64,000 nucleotides of DNA from Nonomuraea dietziae (GTDB lineage Bacteria > Actinomycetota > Actinomycetes > Streptosporangiales > Streptosporangiaceae): NCBI RefSeq assembly GCF_014195505.1, contig NZ_JACIBV010000001.1, forward strand, positions 3,534,001-3,598,000. Direction: 5' to 3'. Below are positions 32,803-42,632 of this stretch, piece after piece. Below the pieces are notes generated by a model, which had not been told where the DNA came from, did no database searches, and saw only the letters and a list, made by a program, of their open reading frames with translations. Every line of letters starts with the position of its first letter. Position 1 is the stretch's first letter. Both the position numbers and the translations under genes were made by a program.

Positions 32803-34023
32803 ATGAGAATCCTTCTTGTGGGAGCCGGCGGCGTCGGCTCCGCCGTGGTCCCCATCGCCGCCCGCCGAGATTTCTTCGAACACATCGTGGTCGCCGACTC
32901 GAAACAGGACCGGGCGGCCGCGGCCGCCGCCAAGGCCGGCGACGCCCGGTTCAGCGCCATCCAGCTCGACGCCTCCGACCGGGCCGCCGTGGTCGCCGCG
33001 TTGCGCGAGCACCGGTGCGACGTGCTGTTCAACGCCGTCGACCCGCGCTTCACCATGCCGCTGTTCGAGGCGGCGCTGGAGGCGGGGACGCACTACCTCG
33101 ACATGGCGATGTCCCTGTCCAGGCCGCATCCGCGCGCGCCGTACGAGCTGACGGGTGTGAAGCTCGGCGACGAGCAGTTCGCGAAGGACGCCGAGTGGCG
33201 CGCCGGCGGAAAGCTGGCGCTGGTCGGGATGGGCGTCGAGCCAGGCCTGGCCGACGTGTTCGCCAGGTACGCCGCCGACCACCTGTTCGAGAGCATCGAG
33301 GAGCTGGGCGTCAGGGACGGCTCGAACCTGGTCGTCGAGGGCTACGACTTCGCGCCCACCTTCTCCATCTGGACGACGATCGAGGAGTGCCTCAACCCGC
33401 CGGTGGTGTGGGAGGACGGCCGGTGGCGCACGACCGAGCCGTTCAGCGAGCCGGAGGTGTTCGACTTCCCCGAGGGCATCGGCCCCGTGGAGTGCGTGAA
33501 CGTGGAGCACGAGGAGGTGCTCCTGGTCCCGAGGTGGATCGACGCCAAGCGGGTGACGTTCAAGTACGGCCTGGGCGAGGAGTTCATCGGCGTCCTCAAG
33601 ACCCTTCACAAGCTCGGCCTCGACGGCACCGACAAGGTGCGGGTGGGCAAGGAGGAGGTGGCGCCGCGCGACGTGGTCGCAGCGAGCCTGCCGGACCCCG
33701 CCACGCTGGGCGAGCGCATGCGCGGCAAGACCTGCGCGGGCACGTGGGTGAAGGGCACCGGCAAGGACGGCAGGCCGCGCGAGGTCTACCTGTACCACGT
33801 GGTCGACAACGCCTGGTCGATGAGGGAGTACGGCGCGCAGGCCGTGGTGTGGCAGACCGCCATCCACCCGGTGGTGGCGCTGGAGCTGGTGGCCAGGGGC
33901 GTGTGGAGGGGCGAGGGCGTGCTGGGCCCCGAGGCGTTCGACGCGGTGCCGTTCCTCGACCTGCTCACCGAGTACGGCTCGCCGTGGGGCCTGCGCGAGC
34001 AGACGGTGACCCGGGCCGCCTAG
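32803..34023 (+). CDS. Saccharopine dehydrogenase-family protein
   Basis: 406 residues beginning MRILLVGAGGVGSAVVPIAA, the GxGxxG NAD(P) motif. It continues with the family features DVLFNAVDPRFTMPLFEAALEAG and HYLDMAMS, and a C-terminal dimer domain. Actinobacterial members are associated with lysine or polyamine degradation and may oxidise or reduce an imine such as saccharopine; the exact reaction is not proved. The stop overlaps a convergent zinc-ribbon gene by 4 bases. It lies beside gabT and a PucR gene, which supports a role in amine catabolism. Confidence 0.8.
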   Translation: MRILLVGAGGVGSAVVPIAARRDFFEHIVVADSKQDRAAAAAAKAGDARFSAIQLDASDRAAVVAALREHRCDVLFNAVDPRFTMPLFEAALEAGTHYLDMAMSLSRPHPRAPYELTGVKLGDEQFAKDAEWRAGGKLALVGMGVEPGLADVFARYAADHLFESIEELGVRDGSNLVVEGYDFAPTFSIWTTIEECLNPPVVWEDGRWRTTEPFSEPEVFDFPEGIGPVECVNVEHEEVLLVPRWIDAKRVTFKYGLGEEFIGVLKTLHKLGLDGTDKVRVGKEEVAPRDVVAASLPDPATLGERMRGKTCAGTWVKGTGKDGRPREVYLYHVVDNAWSMREYGAQAVVWQTAIHPVVALELVARGVWRGEGVLGPEAFDAVPFLDLLTEYGSPWGLREQTVTRAA

Positions 34024-34235
34024 CGCGAGGGAAGGCCCACGACGGTGGCGGACATGGCGGGAAGCAGCGCCTCGGCGCAGTCGGGGCAGGCCAGCACCCG
34101 AGAGCTGTCGGGCAGGCGCCCGACGTGCACCCTGGGCCTCGGCCACCGTTTGTGGCACACCACGCAGGCGTCGCCGTCGCGCTGCGCGAAGCTCAGCCCC
34201 TCAGGGTCGAACGTCGCCATGCCGAGCCAGTCCAT
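34020..34235 (-). CDS. Small zinc-ribbon protein
   Basis: 71 residues from ATG 34235 with GAGGAG close upstream (GTG 34253 possible). Two CxxC pairs, CVVCHKRW and ACPDCAEA, separated by 22 residues, form a probable zinc ribbon. Conserved small proteins of this kind are found in actinomycetes but have no known function. Convergent with the saccharopine dehydrogenase-like gene. Confidence 0.65.
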   Translation of the reverse strand: MDWLGMATFDPEGLSFAQRDGDACVVCHKRWPRPRVHVGRLPDSSRVLACPDCAEALLPAMSATVVGLPSR

Positions 34236-34347
34236 CACGCTCCTCGCAGTCACCGCTCGTGGTCATACCCGAACCGTTATAGCCGGATGATCGTTGAGCG
34301 CACTGCCAAGCAATGGTGAAAACTCGGCGATGGCGATACGCAAAAAC

Positions 34348-34374
34348 GGGCATCCAGCCGCAAGCCGGATGCCC
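34348..34374. terminator. gabT terminator (bidirectional form)
   Basis: GGGCATCC and GGATGCCC pair, with an extra GC pair inside after one mismatch and a 5-base loop. A-run (34342-34346) on one side and T-run (34377-34380) on the other give a terminator readable from either strand. It lies 14 bp past the gabT stop. Confidence 0.8.
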
Positions 34375-34387
34375 GATTTTCGCGAGG

Positions 34388-35734
34388 TTAGGCCGACAGC
34401 GCCTTCTCGAGGATGGCCAGGCCCTCTTCGAGCAGGTGCTCGGGCATCACGAGCGGCGGCAGGAAACGCAGCACGTTGCCGTAGGTGCCGGCGGTCAGCA
34501 CGAGCAGACCCTCGGCGTGGCACCTGCGGACGATCTCCGCCACGACCTCTGGGTTGGGCTCCTTGGTGCCGGGCTTGACCAGCTCGATCGCGATCATCGC
34601 ACCGCGCCCGCGGACGTCGCCGATGACGTCGAAGCGCTCCTGCATCGCGTGCAGCCTCGGCAGCATGATCTCGCCGATGCGGCGCGCCCTGGCGACCAGG
34701 TCCTCCGACTCGATGGTCTCCAGCACGCCCAGCGCGGCCTCGCAGGCCAGCGGGTTGCCGCCGTAGGTGCCGCCCAGGCCGCCCGCGTGCACCTTGTCGA
34801 GCAGGTCGGCGCGGCCGGTGACGGCGGCCAGCGGCAGACCGCCCGCGATGCCCTTGGCGGTGGTGATGATGTCGGGGACGATGCCCTCGTCCTCACAGGC
34901 GAACAGCTGCCCGGTGCGGGCGAAACCGGTCTGCACCTCGTCGGCGATGAAGACGATGCCGTTCTCGCGGCAGTACTCCGCGATGCGCGGCAGGAAGCCC
35001 TTGGCGGGCTCGATGAAGCCGCCCTCGCCCGCGATCGGCTCGATCACGACAGCGGCCACGTTGCCCGCGCCGATCTGCTTGTTGATCGCGTCGATGGCCT
35101 GGGCGGCGGCCTCCTCGGCGCAGTTCTCCGGACCCGTCGGCCAGCGGTAGGGGTAGGCCAGCGGCACCCTGTACACCTCGGGCGCGAAGGGACCGAAGCC
35201 CTGCTTGTAGGGCATGTTCTTGGCGGTCAGCGTCATGGTGAGCAGCGTGCGCCCGTGGTAGCCGTGGTCGAAGACCACGACGGCCTGCCTGCCGGTGGCA
35301 AGGCGCGCCACCTTGACCGCGTTCTCCACGGCCTCGGCGCCGCTGTTCACCAGGAACGTGCGCTTCTCGTGGTCGCCGGGGGTGAGCTCGTTGAGCTTCT
35401 CGCACACCTCGACGTACGACTCGTACGGCGTGACCATGAAACAGGTGTGCGTGAAGTCGGCCACCTGCCTGCTGACCCGCTCGACCACGCGGGGAGCGGC
35501 GTTGCCCACGCTGGTGACGGCGATGCCGGAGCCGAAGTCGATCAGGGAGTTGCCGTCGATGTCGACGACCACGCCGCCACCGGCCCTCGTCACGAAGACG
35601 GGCAGCGTGGTGCCGATGCCGGGCGGCACCGCCGCCTGCTTGCGCGCGAGCAGCTCCCGCGACTTCGGCCCTGGGATCTCGGTGACGAGGCGACGCTCCT
35701 GCGGAAGCGCCGGGCCTCCCTGATATGTGCTCAT
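34388..35734 (-). CDS. gabT: 4-aminobutyrate aminotransferase
   Basis: 448 residues from ATG 35734. Class III PLP enzyme: NSGAEAVENAVKVAR, IADEVQTG (265-270) and the PLP lysine in TTAKGIAGG (Lys294). The N-terminal IPGPKSRELLARKQAAVPPG is typical of actinobacterial GabT. It moves the amino group of GABA to 2-oxoglutarate, giving succinate semialdehyde. Divergent from a PucR-type regulator, with a short palindrome on its start codon. The aldehyde dehydrogenase at 38060 may take the product. Confidence 0.93.
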   Translation of the reverse strand: MSTYQGGPALPQERRLVTEIPGPKSRELLARKQAAVPPGIGTTLPVFVTRAGGGVVVDIDGNSLIDFGSGIAVTSVGNAAPRVVERVSRQVADFTHTCFMVTPYESYVEVCEKLNELTPGDHEKRTFLVNSGAEAVENAVKVARLATGRQAVVVFDHGYHGRTLLTMTLTAKNMPYKQGFGPFAPEVYRVPLAYPYRWPTGPENCAEEAAAQAIDAINKQIGAGNVAAVVIEPIAGEGGFIEPAKGFLPRIAEYCRENGIVFIADEVQTGFARTGQLFACEDEGIVPDIITTAKGIAGGLPLAAVTGRADLLDKVHAGGLGGTYGGNPLACEAALGVLETIESEDLVARARRIGEIMLPRLHAMQERFDVIGDVRGRGAMIAIELVKPGTKEPNPEVVAEIVRRCHAEGLLVLTAGTYGNVLRFLPPLVMPEHLLEEGLAILEKALSA

Positions 35735-35746
35735 ACCGTGACGGTA
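35734..35746. promoter_or_regulatory. Palindrome at the gabT start
   Basis: TACCGT-G-ACGGTA, perfect 6-bp arms, overlapping the gabT start codon. Possible site for the divergent PucR protein or another repressor. The same intergenic stretch also has a direct repeat GGCACA (35781, 35790). Confidence 0.4.
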
Positions 35747-35810
35747 CGGCGGGCGGCGCCCAACGCCGATGTGTCGCGATGGCACAATGGGCACAGCTCG
35801 CTTTGCCGGA

Positions 35811-37271
35811 ATGGACAAACACTCGATGGCGCCTTCTCTGCAGACCGTGGTGCGCCGCATGCGGCTGCGCCCGCTGGCCGGTTCGCTCGACCGTCCCGTT
35901 CGCTGGGTCGCGGTCAGCGAGCTCGAGGATCCCACGCCGTTCCTCGAGGGCGGCGAGCTGGTGCTGACCACCGGCATGCGGCTGACCTCGGGCTTTTCGG
36001 CCTACGTGGGCAGGCTGGTGGAGCGCGGGGTCGCGGGGCTCGGGTTCGGCGTCGGCCTGACCCATGACGACGTGCCGGCCGAGCTGGTCGAGGCGGCCAT
36101 GGCGGCGGGCCTGCCGCTGCTCGAGGTGCCGCGCGAGACCCCGTTCATCGCGATCGGCAAGACGGTCAGCGAGCTGCTGGCAGCCGAGCAGTACGACGAG
36201 ATCAGCAGGGCCTTCGCCGCGCAGGGCAGGCTCACGCGGGCGGCGCTGCGGCCCGAGGGCACGCACGCGGTGATCGACAGACTGGCCAAGGAGGTGGGCG
36301 GCTGGGCCGCCCTGATCGGCGAGTCGGGCGAGGTCGCGCACGCCACCCCTGACGCCCGCCTCGACACCGTGCTGCCCGCGCTCGACCGGCTGCGCCGCGG
36401 CTCTCACCGGCAGGAGCCCGCCGAACGCCCGCTGTCCAGCGTGGCGCTGTCGTCGCCGGGCGAGCACGTGATCGTGCAGCCGCTCAGCGGTACCTCCAGG
36501 CGCATCAGGGGGTTCTTCGCCGTCGGCGCCCCGCACCCCTTCTCCCCCGTCGCGCACACCGTCGTCAACGCCGCGGGCTCGCTGCTCACCCTCGCGCTGG
36601 AGCAGGGCAGGTCGCAGCTGGCGGCGGAGAGAGGCGTACGCGCGGCCGTCCTGAGCCTGCTGCTGGCGGGAGAGGTGGAGCGGGCGCGGGCGGCGCTGGC
36701 CCCGATGGGAGGGCGGCTGCCCGCCGAGCCCGTCACCGTGCTGGCGGCCGACGGCGAGACGCTGGAGGCCATGGATCCGCGCACGTTCACCACCGAAGGT
36801 CTGGCGCTGGTCGAGGAGGTGCCGCCGGGGCTCGAGGGGCCCGTCGGGGTGAGCTCGCCCGTGCCGTACGGCGAGCTCGACAGCGCGATCGAGCAGGCGG
36901 GCCGCGCGCTCGAGGCGGCGCGCAAGGCCGAGGGCGGCACGGTGAGGTTCGCCGACCTGGCGGGCCAGGGCCTGCTGGCCCTGCTCGACCCCGCGGCCGC
37001 GCACGCCTTCTCCTCGGCGCTGCTCGCGCCGCTCAACGAGTACGGCTCACGCGCCGACCTCGTCGAGTCGCTGCGCGCCTACCTCGGCGCCAACGGCCAC
37101 TGGGACGCGGCCGCCCAGCGCCTCGGCGTGCACAGGCACACGCTGCGCTACCGGATGAAGCGCGTCTCCGAGCTGCTCGGCCGCGACCTCGACGATCCGG
37201 GGGTGCGCGCCGAGCTGTGGATCGCGCTCAGCTCTTGCCCGCCAGGTAACAGCAGATCGTCGCGGTCGTGA
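35811..37271 (+). CDS. PucR-family transcriptional regulator
   Basis: About 486 residues from ATG 35811 (ATG 35826 also fits). The N-terminal PucR domain reads LEDPTPFLEGGELVLTTGMRL, and the C-terminal HTH_30 reads YLGANGHWDAAAQRLGVHRHTLRYRMKRV. PucR-like proteins activate or repress nitrogen-compound catabolism in response to a metabolite. Divergence from gabT makes that its first target. Its last 44 bases overlap the convergent TetR gene, giving a slightly extended serine-rich tail. Confidence 0.9.
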   Translation: MDKHSMAPSLQTVVRRMRLRPLAGSLDRPVRWVAVSELEDPTPFLEGGELVLTTGMRLTSGFSAYVGRLVERGVAGLGFGVGLTHDDVPAELVEAAMAAGLPLLEVPRETPFIAIGKTVSELLAAEQYDEISRAFAAQGRLTRAALRPEGTHAVIDRLAKEVGGWAALIGESGEVAHATPDARLDTVLPALDRLRRGSHRQEPAERPLSSVALSSPGEHVIVQPLSGTSRRIRGFFAVGAPHPFSPVAHTVVNAAGSLLTLALEQGRSQLAAERGVRAAVLSLLLAGEVERARAALAPMGGRLPAEPVTVLAADGETLEAMDPRTFTTEGLALVEEVPPGLEGPVGVSSPVPYGELDSAIEQAGRALEAARKAEGGTVRFADLAGQGLLALLDPAAAHAFSSALLAPLNEYGSRADLVESLRAYLGANGHWDAAAQRLGVHRHTLRYRMKRVSELLGRDLDDPGVRAELWIALSSCPPGNSRSSRS

Positions 37272-37854
37272 CCGCCTCGTAGGTGCGGCCGTCGCGCAGG
37301 TGCCCGGCCCGCTCGAGGCTGATCGCGCCCTGCGCCGCCGCCCACAGCGCGTCGGCGATCTTCCGAGGCTGCGTGGGCACGAGGTAGCCGGCCGAGATGC
37401 AGTCGGAGATCACCCTGTCGAGGATGTTGAGCGCGGCGCGGGCCAGGGTGCGCGCCCGCTCGCTCGGCTCGAAGCCGGGGATGGCCCGCTCGAACATCAG
37501 CGTGTAGAAGCCGGGCTCGGCCAGGCACGCCTCGCGGTAGGCGGGGCCGAGCGCGGTGAGGTACTCGAAGGGATCCTTCCTGGCGGGCACCGCCTCGAGG
37601 AAGCGGCGGAAGCGCTCGAAGCCCTCCAGGTAGAGCGCCTCGGCCAGACCCTCCCTGCTGCCGAACATCGTGTAGATGACCGTGGTGGAGCAGCCCGCCT
37701 CTGTCGCGATCCTGCGCATGGACAGGCTGTCGGGCCCTTCGCGGGTCAGCAGGGTCACCGCCACCTCGAGGGTGCGGCCGCGCAGCCGGTCGTGGGAGGT
37801 TCGTTCACCCAGCAGGTAGGCACCTTGAAGCCCCAGCGGCGCAGACGTGGTCAT
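37228..37854 (-). CDS. TetR-family regulator with WHG-type C-terminus
   Basis: 208 residues. HTH: LSMRRIATEAGCSTTVIYTMFGSREGLAEAL. The C-terminal region (TLARAALNILDRVISDCISAGYL...WAAAQGAISLERAGHL) is the WHG-type TetR_C domain. It lies between PucR and the aldehyde dehydrogenase and is divergent from the latter with 205 bp between. The target is unknown; no clear palindrome was found in that space. Confidence 0.85.
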   Translation of the reverse strand: MTTSAPLGLQGAYLLGERTSHDRLRGRTLEVAVTLLTREGPDSLSMRRIATEAGCSTTVIYTMFGSREGLAEALYLEGFERFRRFLEAVPARKDPFEYLTALGPAYREACLAEPGFYTLMFERAIPGFEPSERARTLARAALNILDRVISDCISAGYLVPTQPRKIADALWAAAQGAISLERAGHLRDGRTYEAVTTATICCYLAGKS

Positions 37855-38059
37855 GGGGCCATGCCTTTCATGCTCGGGGGAACCGCACCAGGAGGACTTA
37901 GCCAGTAAGGAGATCGCTCAAACCACTCGACAAGCTAAACATCCCGAAATAGCACTACATCTGTTACACACGGCTTTGTTCGGAACGGCCTGACGGCACC
38001 CCCGCTGTTGTGCAACGTGGAGAACTTACCCGTCGCAGGATGTGGCATACCGTCAGGGT

Positions 38060-39487
<1,428 letters not shown>

Positions 39488-39491
39488 TCGC

Positions 39492-39535
39492 ACAGGGCGG
39501 GGAGCGGCGTCCGGGAACGCCGCTCCCCGCCCTGT
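39492..39535. terminator. Strong bidirectional hairpin
   Basis: A perfect 19-bp GC-rich stem, starting ACAGGGCGGGGAGCGGCGT (39492-39510), with a 6-base loop CCGGGA. It lies between the convergent aldehyde dehydrogenase and FMN reductase genes and probably ends both. Confidence 0.85.
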
Positions 39536-39542
39536 CCCGCGC

Positions 39543-40124
39543 TCACGGCCTGAGCGCCGCGAGCTGCTGCTCGAACGGGACGACCTCGTCCACCTGGGCC
39601 CTGACCGGCTGCTCCTTGCCCATCAGCCCCGCCAGCTCGGAGGCCGCGCGCTCGATGCGCTCCGACAGGCCCTCCGCTCCCCAGTCCTCCGAGGCCGCGT
39701 ACACCGCCGTCGGGGCCACGATCGCCCTCAGGTAGGCGAACATCGGCCGCAGCGCGTGCTCCAGCGCCAGCGAGTGCCGCGCCGTGCCTCCCGTCGCCGC
39801 GATCAGCACCGGCTTGCCCGCGAGGGCGTCGTGGTCGATCACGTCGAAGAAGGACTTGAACAGCCCGCTGTAGGACGCGGTGAAGATCGGCGAGACGGCG
39901 ACCAGGCCGTCGGCCGAGGTCACCGCGTCGATCGCGGCGCGCAGCCTGGACGCGGGGAACCCGGTCACCAGGTTGTTGGCGATGTCGACGGCCAGGTCAC
40001 GCAGCTCGATGACCTCGACCTCCACCTCGGGCACCCGGTCCACCAGCGCCGACGTCAGCCGATCGGCCAGCAGGCGGGTGGAGGACGGCAGGCTGAGACC
40101 GGCCGAGACGACGGCGAGCTTCAT
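39543..40124 (-). CDS. NADPH-dependent FMN reductase, CE1759 family
   Basis: 193 residues starting MKLAVVSAGLSLPSSTRLLA. The flavodoxin-like fold shows the flavin phosphate loop SAGLSLPSSTR and SPIFTASYSGLFKSFFDVI. Members are found beside CE1758-type LLM enzymes and supply them with reduced FMN. It starts 6 bp after the LLM gene ends, so the pair forms a two-component flavin monooxygenase. Confidence 0.88.
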   Translation of the reverse strand: MKLAVVSAGLSLPSSTRLLADRLTSALVDRVPEVEVEVIELRDLAVDIANNLVTGFPASRLRAAIDAVTSADGLVAVSPIFTASYSGLFKSFFDVIDHDALAGKPVLIAATGGTARHSLALEHALRPMFAYLRAIVAPTAVYAASEDWGAEGLSERIERAASELAGLMGKEQPVRAQVDEVVPFEQQLAALRP

Positions 40125-40130
40125 GATGGA

Positions 40131-41204
40131 TCAACCCTTCTGCGCGAGCAGCGACTGGTGAGTGGGGGCGTCGGGCACGTTGGCGGGCCGCCCGATCGCG
40201 AACTCCTTGCGGAGCACGGGCACGACCTCCTCGCCGAGGATGTCGAGCTGCTCCAGGACCGTCTTCAGCGGCAGTCCCGCGTGGTCCATGAGGAACAGCT
40301 GGCGCTGGTAGTCGCCGAAGTACTCCCTGAACTTGAGCGTCCGCTCGATGACCTGGTCGGGGCTGCCGACCGTGAGCGGGGTCTCGGCCATGAACTCCTC
40401 GAGCGAGGGGCCGTGGCCGTAGACGGGGGCGTTGTCGAAGTAGGGGCGGAACTCGCGGACGGCGTCCTGGGAGTTCCTCCGCATGAACACCTGGCCGCCG
40501 AGTCCGACGATGGCCTGCTCGGGAAGGCCGTGACCGTAGTGGGCGTAGCGCCTCCTGTAGAGGCTGATCAGCTGCTGGTAGTGCTCCTTCGGCCAGAAGA
40601 TGTTGTTGGCGAAGAACCCGTCGCCGTAGTAGGCGGCCTGCTCGGCGATCTCGGGGCTGCGGATCGAGCCGTGCCAGACGAACGGCGGCACGCCGTCGAG
40701 GGGCGCGGGCGTCGAGGTGTAGCCCTGCAGCGGGGTACGGAAGCGGCCCTCCCAGTCGACCACCGGCTCGCGCCACAGCCTGTGCAGCAGCGCGTAGTTC
40801 TCGATGGCCAGCGGGATGCCGTCGCGGATGTCCTTGCCGAACCAGGGGTAGACGGGGCCCGTGTTGCCACGGCCCATCATCAGGTCCACCCTGCCGTCGG
40901 CCAGGTGCTGCAGCATCGCGAAGTCCTCGGCGATCTTCACGGGGTCGTTCGTGGTGATCAGCGTGGTCGAGGTCGACAGGATCAGGCGCTCGGTCCTGGC
41001 CGCGATGTAGCCGAGCATCGTCGTCGGCGAGGAGGCGACGAAGGGCGGGTTGTGGTGCTCACCTGTCGCGAACACGTCGAGGCCCACCTCTTCGGCCTTG
41101 AGCGCGATCGTGACCATCGCCTTGATCCGCTCGGCCTCCGTCGGCGTCCTGCCGGTGGTCGGGTCGGTCGTGACGTCGCTGACGGTGAAGATTCCGAACT
41201 GCAT
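40131..41204 (-). CDS. LLM flavin-dependent oxidoreductase, CE1758 family
   Basis: 357 residues starting MQFGIFTVSDVTTDPTTG, followed by GEHHNPPFVASSPTTMLGYIA and MMGRGNTGPVYPWFG. This is the oxygenase partner of the CE1759-type FMN reductase encoded next. The family is conserved in actinobacteria; its physiological substrate is not established. The upstream region has a TTGAA-GT-TTCAA palindrome 21 bp from the start. Confidence 0.88.
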   Translation of the reverse strand: MQFGIFTVSDVTTDPTTGRTPTEAERIKAMVTIALKAEEVGLDVFATGEHHNPPFVASSPTTMLGYIAARTERLILSTSTTLITTNDPVKIAEDFAMLQHLADGRVDLMMGRGNTGPVYPWFGKDIRDGIPLAIENYALLHRLWREPVVDWEGRFRTPLQGYTSTPAPLDGVPPFVWHGSIRSPEIAEQAAYYGDGFFANNIFWPKEHYQQLISLYRRRYAHYGHGLPEQAIVGLGGQVFMRRNSQDAVREFRPYFDNAPVYGHGPSLEEFMAETPLTVGSPDQVIERTLKFREYFGDYQRQLFLMDHAGLPLKTVLEQLDILGEEVVPVLRKEFAIGRPANVPDAPTHQSLLAQKG

Positions 41205-41224
41205 GGCGATCGCCGCCCTTCATG

Positions 41225-41236
41225 TTGAAGTTTCAA
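41225..41236. promoter_or_regulatory. TTGAA-GT-TTCAA palindrome
   Basis: Perfect 5-bp arms around GT, 21 bp before the LLM start codon. TTGAA/TTCAA half-sites are typical of MarR-type regulators. No MarR gene is in the window. Confidence 0.5.
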
Positions 41237-41285
41237 TCGTCATGAACAGTGACCATTGACAGGATATTCCACACATGAAGAAGGA

Positions 41286-41318
41286 GCGCCCCGGGGTCGG
41301 GGGGAACACCCGGGACGC
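41286..41318 (-). terminator. Hairpin downstream of PotD-like gene
   Basis: Left arm GCGCCCCGGGGT (41286-41297) pairs with ACCCGGGACGC (41308-41318) with one bulge and one mismatch and a 10-base loop. It lies 76 bp past the lipoprotein stop. Confidence 0.55.
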
Positions 41319-41393
41319 CCCTTGGCGGACGTCACCCAGCGGGGGGACGGGCGCGCCCGCGGCATGGTCAAGCGGTGGCCGGCAGGCCCCCGA

Positions 41394-42548
41394 TCAGCTC
41401 ACAAGTCCTTGCCACCGCTTGGTCCAGGCGACATAGTCAGTGCATTCCCCCTCAGGGGGTGCGCAATCCCCCGGTGGGCGTACGGCAAAGACCACCTTTG
41501 CCGGCTTGGCCGCCTTGGTGACGCCGTAGGCGGCGCAGACCGCCGCGGCCCTGCCCTTGCAGGCCTTGGAGGTGGCGGGGGCCAGCCCCACCCACGCGGC
41601 GGCGTCACGCTGGGTCTCGGGCATCGCGGTCCAGCTGAGCCAGCGGTAGGCGCAGTCGAGGCTGGGCGTGCTCGCGTTCAGCATCCAGGAGTCGACCCAG
41701 CCCGTGATCGCGGACGTGTCGAGCGCCTTGACGTTCCTGCCCGCCTTCTGCAGCAGCATCCTGAAGTACGGCGTGGCCTGCGCGATGTCGACCTTGCCCG
41801 TGGCGAACGCGCGCACCAGGGTGATCGGGTCCTTCCAGTACAGCCGGTTCTTGTTCTTGCCCAGCAGCGTCATGGCCTGGTCGAGCTGGCCCGCGGTGAG
41901 CTCGTACGGGTCCTCGGCCCCGCCGGCGAGCGCGGCGTCGGCGATGGAGAGAGGACTGTCGGGCAGCGCGGCGGTCTGGCTGTCGTACAGCGCCGAGGCG
42001 TCGCGCGGCTTGGTCTTCGAGGCGTCGTAGATGATCTCGTGGGTGCCCCACAGGTACGGCACGCCGTACACCTTGCCGTCGACCTCGCTCTGGTCGCGCA
42101 GCTGCTTGGTCAGCTCGTCGTACCCCGTGACCCTGGCGGTGTCGATGGGCTGCACCTGCTGGGCCGCGATCAGGCTCGCGGCCACCTCGGGCCCCGCCGA
42201 GATCACGTCGTAGGCCCGCCTGCCCACGATGTCCTGCATATCCTGGGCGGTCTGCACGGTGTCGAGCCTGGCGATGCGGCAGCCCGTCGCGCTCTCGAAG
42301 TCGGCCACCCAGTTCGTCGTGGCGCCGCCCGACTCCGCGTACCCCTTGTAGGTGAGGATCTGCAGGGTGCCGTCGCTCTGGGTGGGGCTCGTGGTCGGCG
42401 TCGGGCTCGAGGCCGGTGTCCGCGAGGGAGTGGGGCTGGCCTTGGGAGCGGGGGTCACGGGCCTGGCCGTCGCGGTCGCCGTCGCGCATCCGGCCATCGC
42501 CATACACGCCGCAACGGCGACAGCCATGGCAGATATGTGGTGTTTCAC
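41394..42548 (-). CDS. PotD-like polyamine-binding lipoprotein
   Basis: 384 residues with lipoprotein signal ending MAGC (Cys21), then a Thr/Pro/Ser-rich spacer (about 25-60) and a type II binding-protein fold: LQILTYKGYAESGG, SAGPEVAASLIAAQQVQPID and VYGVPYLWGTHEIIYD, as in PotD/PotF spermidine-putrescine binders. No permease or ATPase gene accompanies it. It follows mmsA by 84 bp on the same strand. A similar trio (aminotransferase, aldehyde dehydrogenase, PotD-like protein) is recalled from the Streptomyces coelicolor polyamine genes; this was not checked. Confidence 0.8.
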   Translation of the reverse strand: MKHHISAMAVAVAACMAMAGCATATATARPVTPAPKASPTPSRTPASSPTPTTSPTQSDGTLQILTYKGYAESGGATTNWVADFESATGCRIARLDTVQTAQDMQDIVGRRAYDVISAGPEVAASLIAAQQVQPIDTARVTGYDELTKQLRDQSEVDGKVYGVPYLWGTHEIIYDASKTKPRDASALYDSQTAALPDSPLSIADAALAGGAEDPYELTAGQLDQAMTLLGKNKNRLYWKDPITLVRAFATGKVDIAQATPYFRMLLQKAGRNVKALDTSAITGWVDSWMLNASTPSLDCAYRWLSWTAMPETQRDAAAWVGLAPATSKACKGRAAAVCAAYGVTKAAKPAKVVFAVRPPGDCAPPEGECTDYVAWTKRWQGLVS

Positions 42549-42632
42549 GAAGTCCCCCTTGTCCAGGCTGGAGCTTACCGGGGACCGCGTGGGGCAGGGG
42601 TGCGTGCCGCCACGGCCCGCACCCCTTGCTGA

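Noticed and set aside
34388..35977. Upstream extension of gabT past ATG 35734
   Set aside because: The added N-terminal residues do not fit GabT and would overlap the divergent PucR gene.
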